NCBI RefSeq assembly: GCF_021404405.1
Contig: NZ_JABFTV010000004.1
Span: 402,499-466,498, forward strand
DNA: 64,000 bases
Reading direction: 5' to 3'
Source: Billgrantia aerodenitrificans
GTDB lineage: Bacteria; Pseudomonadota; Gammaproteobacteria; Pseudomonadales; Halomonadaceae
Shown here: one piece after another, positions 36,501 through 48,084 of the stretch
Layout of the letters: the number at the start of each line of letters is the position of its first letter
Numbering within the stretch: the stretch's first letter is position 1
The notes under the pieces: generated by a model
Database searches by the model: none
What the model saw: the letters and a program-made list of their open reading frames with translations, nothing else
Told to the model about the DNA's origin: nothing
Translations under genes and position numbers: made by a program

Positions 36501-36797
36501 CGACTGGCCGTTGGTGCCGGTGCCGCCGCCGCGGGGCGTGAGCACCACCTGGCGATATTCAGGCTCGGCGGCGAGCCGGGCGATGCGTTCGAGGTCCTCG
36601 GTGTGGCGCGGGAACAGTGCCGCCTGGGGCAGGCGCTGGTAGATCGAGTTGTCGGTAGCCAGCACGGTGCGGCTGGCGTAGTCCGGGGCGATCTCGCCCT
36701 CGAAGCCGGAGGCCTTCAGCGCCTCGAGAAAACGCAGGTAATGCGCGCTCAGGCCCTTGATGACGGGAGCGTCGGCAGTATCCAGTCTGGCAATCAT
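33567..36797 (-). CDS. ydiJ: YdiJ-type FAD/4Fe-4S dehydrogenase (D-2-hydroxyglutarate dehydrogenase family)
   Basis: Large flavo-iron-sulfur enzyme of 1076 aa oxidising a D-2-hydroxyacid; E. coli YdiJ has been assigned to D-2-hydroxyglutarate. Domains: FAD-binding PCMH fold (about 40-270, TPRGGGTGTNGQSL and STSNRATIGGMISTDASGQGS), FAD-oxidase C domain (about 300-580), then a 4Fe-4S region CLACKSCAGQCPIKVNVP (about 690) and a C-terminal CCG-type cysteine-rich region (ATGCCGMSGTYGHEARN). ATG 36797 matches the YdiJ start; a GTG at 36827 would add ten residues. Transcribed with, or after, the TRAP permease; a metabolic link is possible but unproven. Confidence 0.92.
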   Translation of the reverse strand: MIARLDTADAPVIKGLSAHYLRFLEALKASGFEGEIAPDYASRTVLATDNSIYQRLPQAALFPRHTEDLERIARLAAEPEYRQVVLTPRGGGTGTNGQSLTDGLVVDVSRHMNRILEIDVENRRVRVQAGVVKDQLNAALKPHGLFFAPDLSTSNRATIGGMISTDASGQGSCEYGKTRDHVLELDSVLLGGERLVSRPVDDSELETLCHHSGAIGNAYRTAREIIDTQRELIAAKFPPLNRCLTGYDLAHLRDAQGRLDMNSLLCGSEGSLGFLNEAVLNVLPIPRHSTLVNVRYAGFMDALRDAKALMGSSQDQPQALAAKPTSIETVDDKVLLLAMEDFVWDSVAEFFPSEAPQGSAEGKTGAAEGDTVTAERQAAAIRGINMIEFNDDDPERLAERVAAFCRHLEADESVPRLGFTLAQGRAQIQQVYGMRKRAVGLLGNARVDEKGEKRPIPFVEDTAVPPEHLADFIAEFRAALDARGLSYGMFGHVDAGVLHVRPAIDMKDPEQERLIREVSDEVAELTHKYGGLLWGEHGKGVRSEYAPKFFGELYPSLQRVKAAFDPHNQLNPGKIATPADTNAEAPVKLVDPGLLTIDGVPTRGQLDRQIDERVWQAHAATVYCNGNGACYNYDPDDAMCPSWKATRDRIHSPKGRASLVREWLRLQGNAGIDLVEEAKEKRREGVWGFITSFPTRVRNTWRRRDEADFSHEVYDAMAGCLACKSCAGQCPIKVNVPDSRSQFLEVYHGRYLRPLRDYLIGGMEFFVPYLAHAAPLYNTALNQRLVDRLLSQHVGLVDSPRLSRARLTKQLRAWGVAEATPISLGLLSEAQKARSVVLVQDAFTSHFEAELVMDIVELLSRLDIKVFVAPYTANGKPLHVQGFLGAFERTAEKQARRLRALAEFGVPLVGIDPAMTLTYRQEYVKALGPAAVPEVLMLQEWLVAQGKRLVPPALARELEKLDAPSFRLLSHCTEKTNAPGSPKAWQQVFAAFGFELELIATGCCGMSGTYGHEARNLETSKTIYSQSWQPVVEDATSQGRLLATGYSCRSQASRLSGQALPHPLQGILTHLRQLNW

Positions 36798-36930
36798 GGC
36801 TAGTCGTATTCGGTCGTTTGATGCCACCCGGGGGCGGGCCGGCAGGGAATGACGCTACTTTACCGCGAGAGGGCGAGGGGCGCATCCCGCCACGGCCAGG
36901 AGCCGCGGCGGAATGCCGACAGGCGTGGAC

Positions 36931-39078
36931 TCAGGCGTGGCCGGGAGCGGGCAGGGCAGTGGCCGAGGTGCGGCCGGCCCGGGCGCTCCACGCCAGGGTG
37001 GCGAGGAACAGCACCAGACCCAGGAAGTCCAGTGCCAGCTGGCCGTGGGGCCAGAGCATCAGGGCACCCATGGGGAACATCGCCAGGCGCAGCCACCAGG
37101 GCAGTTCATGCTCCAGGAAGCCCTCGAGGCCGGCGATGATGGCATAAATGCCGAACAGGGCGAAGGCGAACACCGTGAGCATCTCGGCGGGGGAGCCGGT
37201 GATCAGCGGCGACCAGACGAACAGCAGCGGGATGATGTAGAGCCCCTTGGCGATCTTCCAGGCGGTGAAGCCGGTGCGCATCGGCGGTGTCCTGGCGATG
37301 GCCGCGGCGGCAAACGCCGTGAGGCACACCGGCGGGGTGACGTTGGAGTCCTGGGAGAGCCAGAAGATCACCATGTGGGCCGCCACCAGCAGCAGGGTCA
37401 GGGTGTGGGGCGAGAGCGCCTGCTCGTAGAGCTGGCGGCGGAAGTCGTCGGGCACCAGGGCGAGCAGCTCGCGGGCGCTGGCCGCGTCCATGGGGGCGCT
37501 CAGGGCCACCAGGCTCTCCGGGGCGGTGAGCATGAAGATCGCCTTGGCCTGCTCGGGCAACTGGCCGGCCATCAGCAGCTCCATCAGTTGGCCATGGGCC
37601 ATCAGGCCGTAGAGGGCCGGCGCCGAGAGGGTGCCCAACACGATGTAGGCGGCGGTGACCGGCAGGCCCATGCCCAGTACCAGGGAGGCGATGGCGATCA
37701 GCACGATGGTGATCAGCAGGCTGCCACCGGCCCAGTCGGTGATCATCAGCGAGAAGGTGTTGCCGATGCCGGTAGTGGAGACCACGTTGACGATCAGCCC
37801 CACTGTGAGCAGCAGGATCGCCGTGGTGATCATGTTGCGGGTGCCGAGCACCAGGGCTTCCATCACCACCGTCGGGGTCATGGGGTTGCGCGACAGCCAG
37901 GAGGCCACCACCACCGAGAGGATGGCGATGCCGGCGGCATAGGTGGGGGTGAAGCCGTAGATCAATGCGGCCACCAGCACTACCAGCGGCAGCAGGAAGT
38001 GCCAGCCGCCCTTGAGCACCTCGAGGAAGCGCGGCGCCTCTTCGGTCTCGACGTGCTGGGCGCCGCTACGCTTGGCCTCGATACGCACGAACATCGCCAC
38101 CGAGAGGAAGTAGAGCAGCGCCGGCAGGGCCGCCACGCCGATGATGGTGAGGTAGGAAACCTGGGTATAGGAGGCCATGATGAAGGCGCCGGCGCCCATC
38201 ACCGGAGGCATCAGCTGGCCGCCGGTGGAGGCCGCTGCCTCGACCCCGGCGGCGAAGCGCGGCGGAAAACCGGCCTTGCGCATCAGCGGGATGGTGATCA
38301 CCCCGGTAGAGACGGTGTTGGCGACGCTGGAGCCGGACACCGAGCCCATCAGCCCGGAGGAGAAGACCGCGACGAAGCCGGGGCCGCCAATGAAGCGCCC
38401 GGCGGCACAGCGGGCCAGCTCGATGATGAAGTCGCCGGCGCCGGAGCGTACCAGGAAGGCGCCGAACAAAATGAACATGAAGACGTAGGACCAGGAGATG
38501 CGGGCGATGGAGCCCAGCATGCCGTCACCGCCCAGGTAGCTGCGGAACAGCACCGTCTCCCAGGAGAGGCCGGGAAAGCCGAACACCCCGCCTACATGGC
38601 GTCCCCACCAGGCTACGTAGGTGAGTGCCACCAGGCAGAGCAGGGGGATGAACCAGCCGGTGGTGCGGCGAGCGAACTCCAGCACCAGGCCGAGGGCGAC
38701 GATGGAGACGACCCAGTCGGCGGTGGAGAAGCGTACCCCGCGGGCGTAGAGGGCGTCTTCGAAGCCGATCAGGTAGAAGGCGCAGCCCAGCGCCGCCAGG
38801 CCGAGCAGGATGTCCACCGCCAGCACCAGGCGGGCACCGCCGACGGAGCGGGCCTTGAGCATGGGCACCGAGAGGGCACAGAGCAGGCCGAACATACCGA
38901 AGTGCAGGGCGCTGACCCACACTTCGGAGAGGGTGCCGAGGGTGTTGAAGTAGAGATGTGACAGGGCCACGACGATGGCCAGGGCGAACAGCACCCGGCC
39001 GAGCCAGGGATGCTCGAGGCGCTCGGGGGCTTCGCTGGCGGTTTCGTCGCGCACCTCGGGAGTGGGCGTTGCGTTCAT
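36931..39078 (-). CDS. TRAP transporter fused DctQM-type permease (TAXI class)
   Basis: Inner-membrane secondary transporter of 715 aa: an N-terminal 4-TM DctQ-like part followed by the large DctM-like part, as in TIGR02123 fused permeases that work with TAXI binding proteins. Conserved loops include GLMGSVSGSSVANTVSTGVITIPLMRKAGFPPRFAAGVEAAASTGGQLMPPVMGAGAFIM and GMGLPVTAAYIVLG. The C-terminal extension continues with more membrane segments. It lies 340 bp downstream of its probable binding-protein gene. Substrate unknown; TAXI systems move dicarboxylates or glutamate-like compounds. Confidence 0.93.
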   Translation of the reverse strand: MNATPTPEVRDETASEAPERLEHPWLGRVLFALAIVVALSHLYFNTLGTLSEVWVSALHFGMFGLLCALSVPMLKARSVGGARLVLAVDILLGLAALGCAFYLIGFEDALYARGVRFSTADWVVSIVALGLVLEFARRTTGWFIPLLCLVALTYVAWWGRHVGGVFGFPGLSWETVLFRSYLGGDGMLGSIARISWSYVFMFILFGAFLVRSGAGDFIIELARCAAGRFIGGPGFVAVFSSGLMGSVSGSSVANTVSTGVITIPLMRKAGFPPRFAAGVEAAASTGGQLMPPVMGAGAFIMASYTQVSYLTIIGVAALPALLYFLSVAMFVRIEAKRSGAQHVETEEAPRFLEVLKGGWHFLLPLVVLVAALIYGFTPTYAAGIAILSVVVASWLSRNPMTPTVVMEALVLGTRNMITTAILLLTVGLIVNVVSTTGIGNTFSLMITDWAGGSLLITIVLIAIASLVLGMGLPVTAAYIVLGTLSAPALYGLMAHGQLMELLMAGQLPEQAKAIFMLTAPESLVALSAPMDAASARELLALVPDDFRRQLYEQALSPHTLTLLLVAAHMVIFWLSQDSNVTPPVCLTAFAAAAIARTPPMRTGFTAWKIAKGLYIIPLLFVWSPLITGSPAEMLTVFAFALFGIYAIIAGLEGFLEHELPWWLRLAMFPMGALMLWPHGQLALDFLGLVLFLATLAWSARAGRTSATALPAPGHA

Positions 39079-39284
39079 GGGCGTTCTCGCGGAGCTGGCG
39101 TGGATGAGAAGGCGTTATCGGTGGTCAGGCTCGGGGCTTTTCGGCGACGGGCCGGCGAGGAGGCGCTGTGACCCCGTCCCTGGGCGCACTTTTTCCTTCC
39201 CTGGAAAAAGACCTCCTCTTTGGCCTGTCCCCGGCGCCCCTTCGCAGGCTCAGTCCATCTGGAGCAAAAAATCACAAGGGAGCG

Positions 39285-39411
39285 CTGATTTACGTCGCGA
39301 GCGAAGAGAGGCTGGTCGCCGCCGGCGCGCAGCAACCGGAGTTGACTGGCTGCTCAATGAGGATTGTGAGCACCGCCGGCGGCCAGGCTATCGAGCGCAG
39401 CAGTAAATCAG
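39285..39411. repeat. Imperfect 127-bp inverted-repeat element (MITE/REP-like)
   Basis: Terminal arms CTGATTTAC (39285-39293) and GTAAATCAG (39403-39411) are perfect complements. Reading inward from each end, about 40 bp remain similar (GCG...TCG, then GGCTGGTCGCCGCCGG versus CCTGGCCGCCGGCGG), so the whole element can fold into one long hairpin. It fills much of the 341-bp gap between the TAXI gene and its permease. The rest of that gap has only a small CTTTTTCC/GGAAAAAG hairpin (39189-39210) and no reading frame I would defend. Confidence 0.55.
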
Positions 39412-39418
39412 GGTTTCC

Positions 39419-40450
39419 TTAGCCCTCCAGCAGATGCGCGGGGATGACCAGCCCCTGCTCCTGGAAGTAGCGGGCGGCGCCGGGGTGCAGCGGCATGGGC
39501 AGGCCGTCCAGGGCCTTCTCGAGGGCCATGTCGCGGGTCGCCGGGTGGATGTTGTTGAGGAAGGGCAGGTTCTCGAACATCGCCTTGGTGATCTGGTAGA
39601 CGTGCTCTTCCGGGACGTCGGCGTTGACCACCAGAATGTTGGGCTGGGCGATGGTGTGAACCGGTTCGTCCTGGCTCGGGTAGGTGCCGGCGGGAATCTC
39701 GTAGGGCGTCCACACCGGGTAGTCGGCGTTGATGCGCTCGAGCTGTTCTTCCGTCACATTCAGGATGGAGATGTTGCTGTCCATGTTGGCGAAGGCGCTG
39801 GTCACCGCGGAGGCGGGCACCCCGGCGGGAATGTTCATGCCGTCGATGTTGCCGTTCTGCATGGAGTCGGCGCTGGGGCCGTAGCCCAGGTAGGCGAGGT
39901 TCATCTGCTCGGGGTCGATCTCGAGACCGGCAAGAATCTGCCGACCGGAGCCTTCGGTGCCCGAGTTGCGGGCGCCGATGGAGAAGCCGCGGCCGTAGAG
40001 GTTGGACAGGTCGTCGATGGTACCGCTCTCCACCCGGTTACTGCGCATCACGAAGTGCTCGACGTTCTGCCACAGCATGGAGATGGAGCGCACGTTGTCG
40101 TAGGCCTTGGGTACCGGGCCCTCGCCGTGCCAGGCCCAGGCGCCGTAGAGGGCCTGGAGGATGCCGAACTGGGCCTCATTGTCGTCCATCAGACGCAGGT
40201 TCTCGGCGGAGCCGGCGGAGCTGATGGCCGATACTGAGATGTCATGGGTCGGCTCCAGCTTGACGCGGACCAGGGTGGAGAGGGCGACGCCCACCGGGTA
40301 GAAGGTGCCGCCGGTGGTGGCGGTGCCCATGATGTACTGACCCCCTTCGCTGCCGTTGTCGGGGCTGGCGGTCGCGGTTGCGGCACCGAGGCCAAGAGCG
40401 GTGGCGGTGGCAAGACAGAGGGCGGACTTGAGGAACTGGCGCTTGTGCAT
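39419..40450 (-). CDS. TAXI-family TRAP transporter solute-binding protein
   Basis: Periplasmic binding protein of 343 aa: signal peptide MHKRQFLKSALCLATATALGLG..., cleavage near ATA-SP, then the TAXI start GGQYIMGTATTGGTFYPVGVALSTLV and FSIGARNSGTEGSGRQIL. ATG 40450 has GGAGA 7 nt upstream; the frame extends meaninglessly to 40498. It is preceded by a sigma-54 type promoter and two palindromic sites, and the DctBD-like regulators follow upstream, so substrate-induced expression is likely. Confidence 0.93.
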   Translation of the reverse strand: MHKRQFLKSALCLATATALGLGAATATASPDNGSEGGQYIMGTATTGGTFYPVGVALSTLVRVKLEPTHDISVSAISSAGSAENLRLMDDNEAQFGILQALYGAWAWHGEGPVPKAYDNVRSISMLWQNVEHFVMRSNRVESGTIDDLSNLYGRGFSIGARNSGTEGSGRQILAGLEIDPEQMNLAYLGYGPSADSMQNGNIDGMNIPAGVPASAVTSAFANMDSNISILNVTEEQLERINADYPVWTPYEIPAGTYPSQDEPVHTIAQPNILVVNADVPEEHVYQITKAMFENLPFLNNIHPATRDMALEKALDGLPMPLHPGAARYFQEQGLVIPAHLLEG

Positions 40451-40499
40451 GGCGGGTCTCCGTATATCGAGCGTTGTGGTTATGAGACGCCTTGACATA

Positions 40500-40514
40500 G
40501 CGACAAGCCTGCCA
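40500..40514 (-). promoter_or_regulatory. Sigma-54 (-24/-12) promoter of the TAXI gene
   Basis: Minus strand TGGCAGGCTTGTCGC: GG and GC separated by exactly 10 nt, the invariant spacing of RpoN promoters (consensus TGGCAC-N5-TTGCT). It lies 50 bp before the TAXI ATG and downstream of two activator-site palindromes. Confidence 0.75.
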
Positions 40515-40589
40515 GCTTCGATGACACCCTATGTATTTCAATGTGTTGAGATGAGAAGCCGTAACGCGGAGTGGGCCTGGGCGGGTGCT

Positions 40590-40609
40590 GTCGGCAATTA
40601 TTTGCCGAC
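40590..40609. promoter_or_regulatory. Upstream activator site 2 for the DctD-like regulator
   Basis: GTCGGCAA (40590-40597), TTAT, TTGCCGAC (40602-40609). Same core as the stronger site 33 bp away; centre about 87 bp upstream of the -24 element. Confidence 0.65.
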
Positions 40610-40616
40610 GTGGTAG

Positions 40617-40648
40617 CGCCCTGTCGGCAAGATATTGCCGACAGGGCG
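40617..40648. promoter_or_regulatory. Upstream activator site 1: 32-bp perfect palindrome
   Basis: 14-bp arms (40617-40630 and 40635-40648, core CTGTCGGCAA/TTGCCGACAG) around GATA. Centre to centre 33 bp from the second copy, close to three helical turns, as for DctD sites upstream of dctA in rhizobia. It starts 9 bp after the dctD stop and could also act as its terminator. Confidence 0.7.
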
Positions 40649-40656
40649 GGGCAGGC

Positions 40657-42004
<1,348 letters not shown>

Positions 42005-42018
<14 letters not shown>

Positions 42019-43780
42019 GGGGCTCTCCTGAGACAGCGGGGGCGGCAGGCAGGGCCACCCGGAAAAGGGCGCCGCCTTCGGGTCGGTTGGCGGCGGCGAT
42101 GCTCCCGCCCAGGTCCTGGACGATGCCGAAGCAGATGAACAGCCCCAGACCCAGGCCGTCGCCCACCGCCTTGGTGGTGAAGAAGGGATCGAAGAGGCGC
42201 GACAGGGCGTCCTCCTCGATTCCCGGTCCGTTGTCGGCCACGCCGAGCACCACCTGCCCGCCTTCACGCTGCAGGCTGATTTCCAGGCGCGGTGCGGTGA
42301 CGCCGCGCAGGGCGTCGAGAGCATTGCGCAGCAGGTTGGTGAGCAACTGCTCGAGGCGCAGCGGGTCGCCCATTATCCGCAGCGGTGGCCGCAGAGGCTC
42401 GGGGCGTGCCAGGCTCACTTCCTGCTCGGTGAGGCGTTCGTCGAGCAGCTCCAGCACGAAGTCGAGCCGCTCGGCCAGATCCACCGGCTCCTGGCGGTCG
42501 CCGCGACGCGCGAACAGTTTGAGCTGGCGAATCAGCGCGTCCTGGCGTTCGCACAGCGCCTGAATGCGCAGGAAGTTGGATTCGGCGGCCTCCGGGCGGC
42601 CACGGGCGAGTAGCCGCTCGCCGTTGGCGGCGAAGGTGCGGATGCCCGACAGCGGCTGGTTGAGTTCGTGGGCGATGCCGGCGGCCATGGTGCCCAGGGC
42701 GGCCAGCTTGCCGGCCTGCACCAGTTCGGCCTGGGTCGCTTCCAGTTCCCGGGTGCGCTCGGCCACACGGATCTCCAGGCGCTCGTTGGCCTCGCGGATG
42801 ATGTTGGCCTCACGGTCGCGCAGGCGTTGACGCCTCTGCCGTTCTCGCAGCCAGAGCCCTAGCAGCAGCAGGGCGAAAGTGGCGCCGGCGGCGGCCAGCA
42901 GGGCGTTGCGGGCACTGGCGTAGAGAGGGCGCACCGGCGCCAGATAGTGCATGGTCCAGCCCAGAGTGGCCTGGGGCAGGCTCAGATCGAGGAAGCGCTC
43001 ACCCAGGTCGTCGCCGCCGATACGCAGGGAGCCGTCGGCCAGTCGCTCGCCCAGGGGAAGCAGCGGCTCGTCGAGGAACTGGCGCTGGTCGCGGATTTCC
43101 GTCAATGCATCGGGCGAGAGTTCGCCGAGGCGGCGGTAGCGCCACTCCGGGCGGCTGGAGAGGATCACCACGCCGTTGGCGTCGGAGAGCAACACCTTCT
43201 CGCCGGCGCGCCGCCAACTCTCCTGCAGCGACTCCAGAGAGACCTTGAGGGCGAGCACACCCAAAGGGGCGCCCTCGGTCCCTCCTGTCACGGCGGCGGA
43301 GACGAAGTAGCCCGGCCGGCTGGTGGTGCTGCCGATCGCGAAGAATTCGCCCTGGCCCGCTGCCATGGCGTCGCGGAAGTAGGGGCGGAACGGGTAGCGG
43401 TGGCCGAGGAAGCTGTCCGCGCTGGCGTGGTTGCTGGCCGCCACGGTCACTCCCTCGGCATCCATCAGGAAGATCGCCTCGGCGCCGGAGCGCTCGGCCA
43501 CCTCGGCCAGGTGAGCGTTGACCTGCGCATCGAAAATCCCCGCTTCGTCGAGCAGCACCGCTTGCACCTGGGGCTGGCGAACCAACAGTCCCGGCAGGTA
43601 GGCGAAGCTCTCCAGAGCCCCTTGCAGGGTGGTGGTATAGAGCGCCAGGCGTGTCTGGGCGTGGCGCTCGGCCTCACGCGCCGCCTGGGCATATTGCCAC
43701 TGCCATATCGCCCAGAGCCCGGCGGCCACCAGCAGCCCGCAGCCCATCAGCAGGGCGAGGCGCCAGGTGCGCGGGGTCAC
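42005..43780 (-). CDS. dctB: DctB-like sensor histidine kinase
   Basis: Membrane kinase of ~591 aa: TM1 (about 8-28), a periplasmic double-PAS (dCache) sensor (about 30-295, with HRYPFRPYFRDAMAAGQGEFFAIGSTTSRPGYF), TM2 (about 300-322), a coiled coil, HisKA (GTMAAGIAHELNQPLSGIRTFAANG) and HATPase (NLLRNALDAL, DNGPGIEEDALSRLFDPFFTTKAVGDGLGLGL). DctB kinases sense C4-dicarboxylates. The start is uncertain: no ATG in frame near the first helix; GTG 43780 (preceded by GGGGTGG) or GTG 43789 are the candidates. Confidence 0.88.
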
Positions 43781-43810
43781 GCCGACCACCCCGGCAGTGG
43801 CAGGGGGTAA

Positions 43811-45998
<2,188 letters not shown>

Positions 45999-46133
45999 CA
46001 GTAGCCTCCATACGGCAATGATGACTAATCAGGGGGGCAGGTTGAGTAGTTGGCCGAGCCGAGGCCGGCAAGTTTGTGCACCCGACCGGTACGGGTCATG
46101 ATAAGCAGGACACGCCACACATGGATAGATGGC

Positions 46134-47300
46134 ATGCTTCACCGCGACGACAATGTGCGCTACGGGCTTCCGCTCAATCTCACGCTGGCGCTGGCAGCGC
46201 TGGTGATCATCGTTGCCGGCATTCGCGCCGGTGCCGACCTGATCATTCCGATCCTGCTGGGTCTGTTCATCGCCGTGATCTGTACGTCGCCGGTGAACTG
46301 GCTGCAGCGGCTGGGTCTGAGTCCGCGTCTGGCGGTGCTGGTCACGCTGCTGGTGATCGGCGGCTTCCTGTCGCTGGTGGGGCTGCTGGTGGTCAACGCT
46401 TTCGGCACTTTCATCGAAGCCCTGCCGGGCATCGAGAGGCGGCTTTACGAACACTACCTCAACGTGCTCGACAGCCTCGCGGCCATGGGGCTGGCGATCA
46501 ATCCGGATACGCTTGCCGGCCTGGTCGAAGGAGAAGATGAGGGGGGCTGGCTGTCGTTCCTGCTGGGTGGGCTCGGTAACCTGCTGATGCAGAGCATGGT
46601 GGTGGCGCTGTTGGTGGTCTTCATGATGTTCGAGACCCTCAATTTTCGCCGCAAGGTGGCTTTCGCCCTTGACGACCCGGAAGCCAGCTTGCGCCGCTTT
46701 CAGGAGTTCAGCGAAACCCTCAAGCGCTATCTGGCGGTCAAGACCTTCGTCAGTCTGCTCACGGGAGTGATGGCCTGGTTGGCCTGCCTGCTGGCCGGTG
46801 TGGACTTCCCGCTGTTGTGGGGCGTGCTGGCCTTTGCTCTCAACTACATCCCCAATATCGGCTCTGCCATAGCCGCGGTCCCACCGGTTCTGCTGTTGCT
46901 GCTGTCTCAGGATGGCGGCCTGGCCGAGGCCTTCGGCCTGGCCATGGCCTACCTGGGCATCAACTTCGTGCTGGGCAACCTGGTCGAGCCGCGGTTGATG
47001 GGGCGTGCCTTGGGTCTGTCGACATTCGTGGCCTTTCTCTCGCTGGTAGTGTGGGGCTGGATGTTGGGGGTGGTCGGCATGCTGCTCTCGGTGGTGCTGA
47101 CCATGACGCTCAAGATCGCCCTGGACAGTCATCCCCAGACCCGCTGGATGGCCTACATGCTGGGTCCAGGCAAGCGGCCCATGACGGACCGTATCGCATC
47201 GGAGGAGGCGTTGAGCGGGGCCGGAGTCGAGGACGAGGCGAATCAGCCCTCTCTCATGACGAAATCGCCCCGGCATGAGCCGGGGCGAGATGAGCGGTGA
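46134..47300 (+). CDS. AI-2E family transporter (PerM/TqsA-like permease)
   Basis: Inner-membrane protein of about 388 aa with 7-8 hydrophobic segments and the family's ALNYIPNIGSAIAAVPPVLLLLL and NFVLGNLVEPRLMGRALGLSTFVAFLSLVVWGWMLGVVGMLLSVVLTM. Despite the name, only some members export autoinducer-2; others move Na+/H+ or unknown solutes, so no substrate is claimed. Start ATG 46134 is chosen from the membrane-helix layout; ATG 46098 is also in frame and no RBS is convincing. The C-terminal ~40 residues are polar and unconserved, and contain the trxA terminator hairpin. Confidence 0.85.
   Translation: MLHRDDNVRYGLPLNLTLALAALVIIVAGIRAGADLIIPILLGLFIAVICTSPVNWLQRLGLSPRLAVLVTLLVIGGFLSLVGLLVVNAFGTFIEALPGIERRLYEHYLNVLDSLAAMGLAINPDTLAGLVEGEDEGGWLSFLLGGLGNLLMQSMVVALLVVFMMFETLNFRRKVAFALDDPEASLRRFQEFSETLKRYLAVKTFVSLLTGVMAWLACLLAGVDFPLLWGVLAFALNYIPNIGSAIAAVPPVLLLLLSQDGGLAEAFGLAMAYLGINFVLGNLVEPRLMGRALGLSTFVAFLSLVVWGWMLGVVGMLLSVVLTMTLKIALDSHPQTRWMAYMLGPGKRPMTDRIASEEALSGAGVEDEANQPSLMTKSPRHEPGRDER
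47265..47288 (-). terminator. trxA terminator embedded in the end of the AI-2E gene
   Basis: A perfect 10-bp stem (TCGCCCCGGC 47265-47274, GCCGGGGCGA 47279-47288) with a 4-nt loop; on the minus strand it is followed by TTTCG, 24 bp after the trxA stop. It lies wholly inside the last codons of the opposite gene. Confidence 0.75.
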
Positions 47301-47312
47301 GACCTACAGGGA

Positions 47313-47636
47313 TCAGGCGTTCTGGTCGATGAACTGCACCAGCTGAGACTTGGACTGAGCGCCGACCAGCGAGGCGACCTTGGAGCCCGACTTGAACAGC
47401 ATCACGGTAGGAACGCCGCGCACGCCCTGCTCGGCGGCGATCTCCGGGGCGTCGTCGACGTTGATGCTGACAACCTTGAGGTTGTCGACTCGCTCTTCGG
47501 CAACCTCGTCGATCACCGGAGCCATGACCTTGCACGGGCCGCACCAGGGGGCCCAGAACTTCAGCAGTACGGTTTGCTCAGCCTTCAGGACTTCCTGCTC
47601 GAAGTTGGCATTGGTGACATCGACGTTATTGGCCAT
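47313..47636 (-). CDS. trxA: Thioredoxin 1
   Basis: Small cytosolic disulfide reductase, 107 aa. Active site WCGPC (Cys32, Cys35) in LLKFWAPWCGPCKVMAP, the cis-Pro region RGVPTVMLFKSG, and the buried Asp in the VLLKF strand region typical of TrxA. GGAGA lies 7 nt before ATG 47636 and a good promoter is found about 75 bp upstream. Electron donor for the PAPS reductase encoded at 52687-53304. Confidence 0.97.
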   Translation of the reverse strand: MANNVDVTNANFEQEVLKAEQTVLLKFWAPWCGPCKVMAPVIDEVAEERVDNLKVVSINVDDAPEIAAEQGVRGVPTVMLFKSGSKVASLVGAQSKSQLVQFIDQNA

Positions 47637-47707
47637 GTGATTCTCCAGTTACGTTGCGCTACATCGAGCGAATCGGGTGACATGCATTGGGCACGTCCGG
47701 TCGGCAG

Positions 47708-47736
47708 ATGGTAGCGGGCAGTCGTGTCTCTGGCAA
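47708..47736 (-). promoter_or_regulatory. Sigma-70 promoter of trxA
   Basis: Minus strand TTGCCA (47731-47736), 17-nt spacer, TACCAT (47708-47713). Confidence 0.65.
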
Positions 47737-48084
47737 ATGCCCATGCAAGCGCTCTTCCTGAGCTCCCATCGCTGACGCTGACTCACCCAGCTTCACAGCC
47801 TGGCGGGTCGTTGTTGCGGGACATCTCGTTTTGGTGAGCTCTCGTTGCCGCTGTGTGCCGATTGTTGTCTGCCTGTTCGATAGCTATCTGATCGGGAAGC
47901 GGTTTTTCGTTGAGCCATCTTTCGACAGTTTAGACAAGCCAAGTGCCATTGACTAACGTGCATAGCACGGAGCAGAAGGTATATGGACATGGCTTGGCTC
48001 CGAGCGCCATGTGGATGGCCGATCTCGTCGCATCGTGAAGCAATGGCAGCTCGTCGCCGGGCCTCGACAGGGAGATGCCGGGAC
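47737..48084. other. Intergenic stretch before the formate dehydrogenase gene, nothing defined
   Basis: No supported reading frame, RNA or repeat. It is moderately AT-richer than the flanks around 47850-47960 and may hold the fdhF promoter (TTGACT at 47949-47954 is the best -35-like hexamer), but no convincing -10 follows. Confidence 0.5.

Noticed and set aside
36913..38961. Plus-strand 682-codon frame opposite the TRAP permease
   Set aside because: Low-complexity Gly/Gln/His/Glu composition that is the complement of membrane-helix codons.
40617..40648. Treating the 32-bp palindrome only as the dctD terminator
   Set aside because: It lacks a U-tract and has a second copy of the same core 33 bp away, ahead of a sigma-54 promoter, so an activator-site role fits better.
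46134..47300. Naming the permease as an autoinducer-2 exporter
   Set aside because: The family name misleads; membership alone does not show AI-2 transport and no quorum-sensing gene is near.
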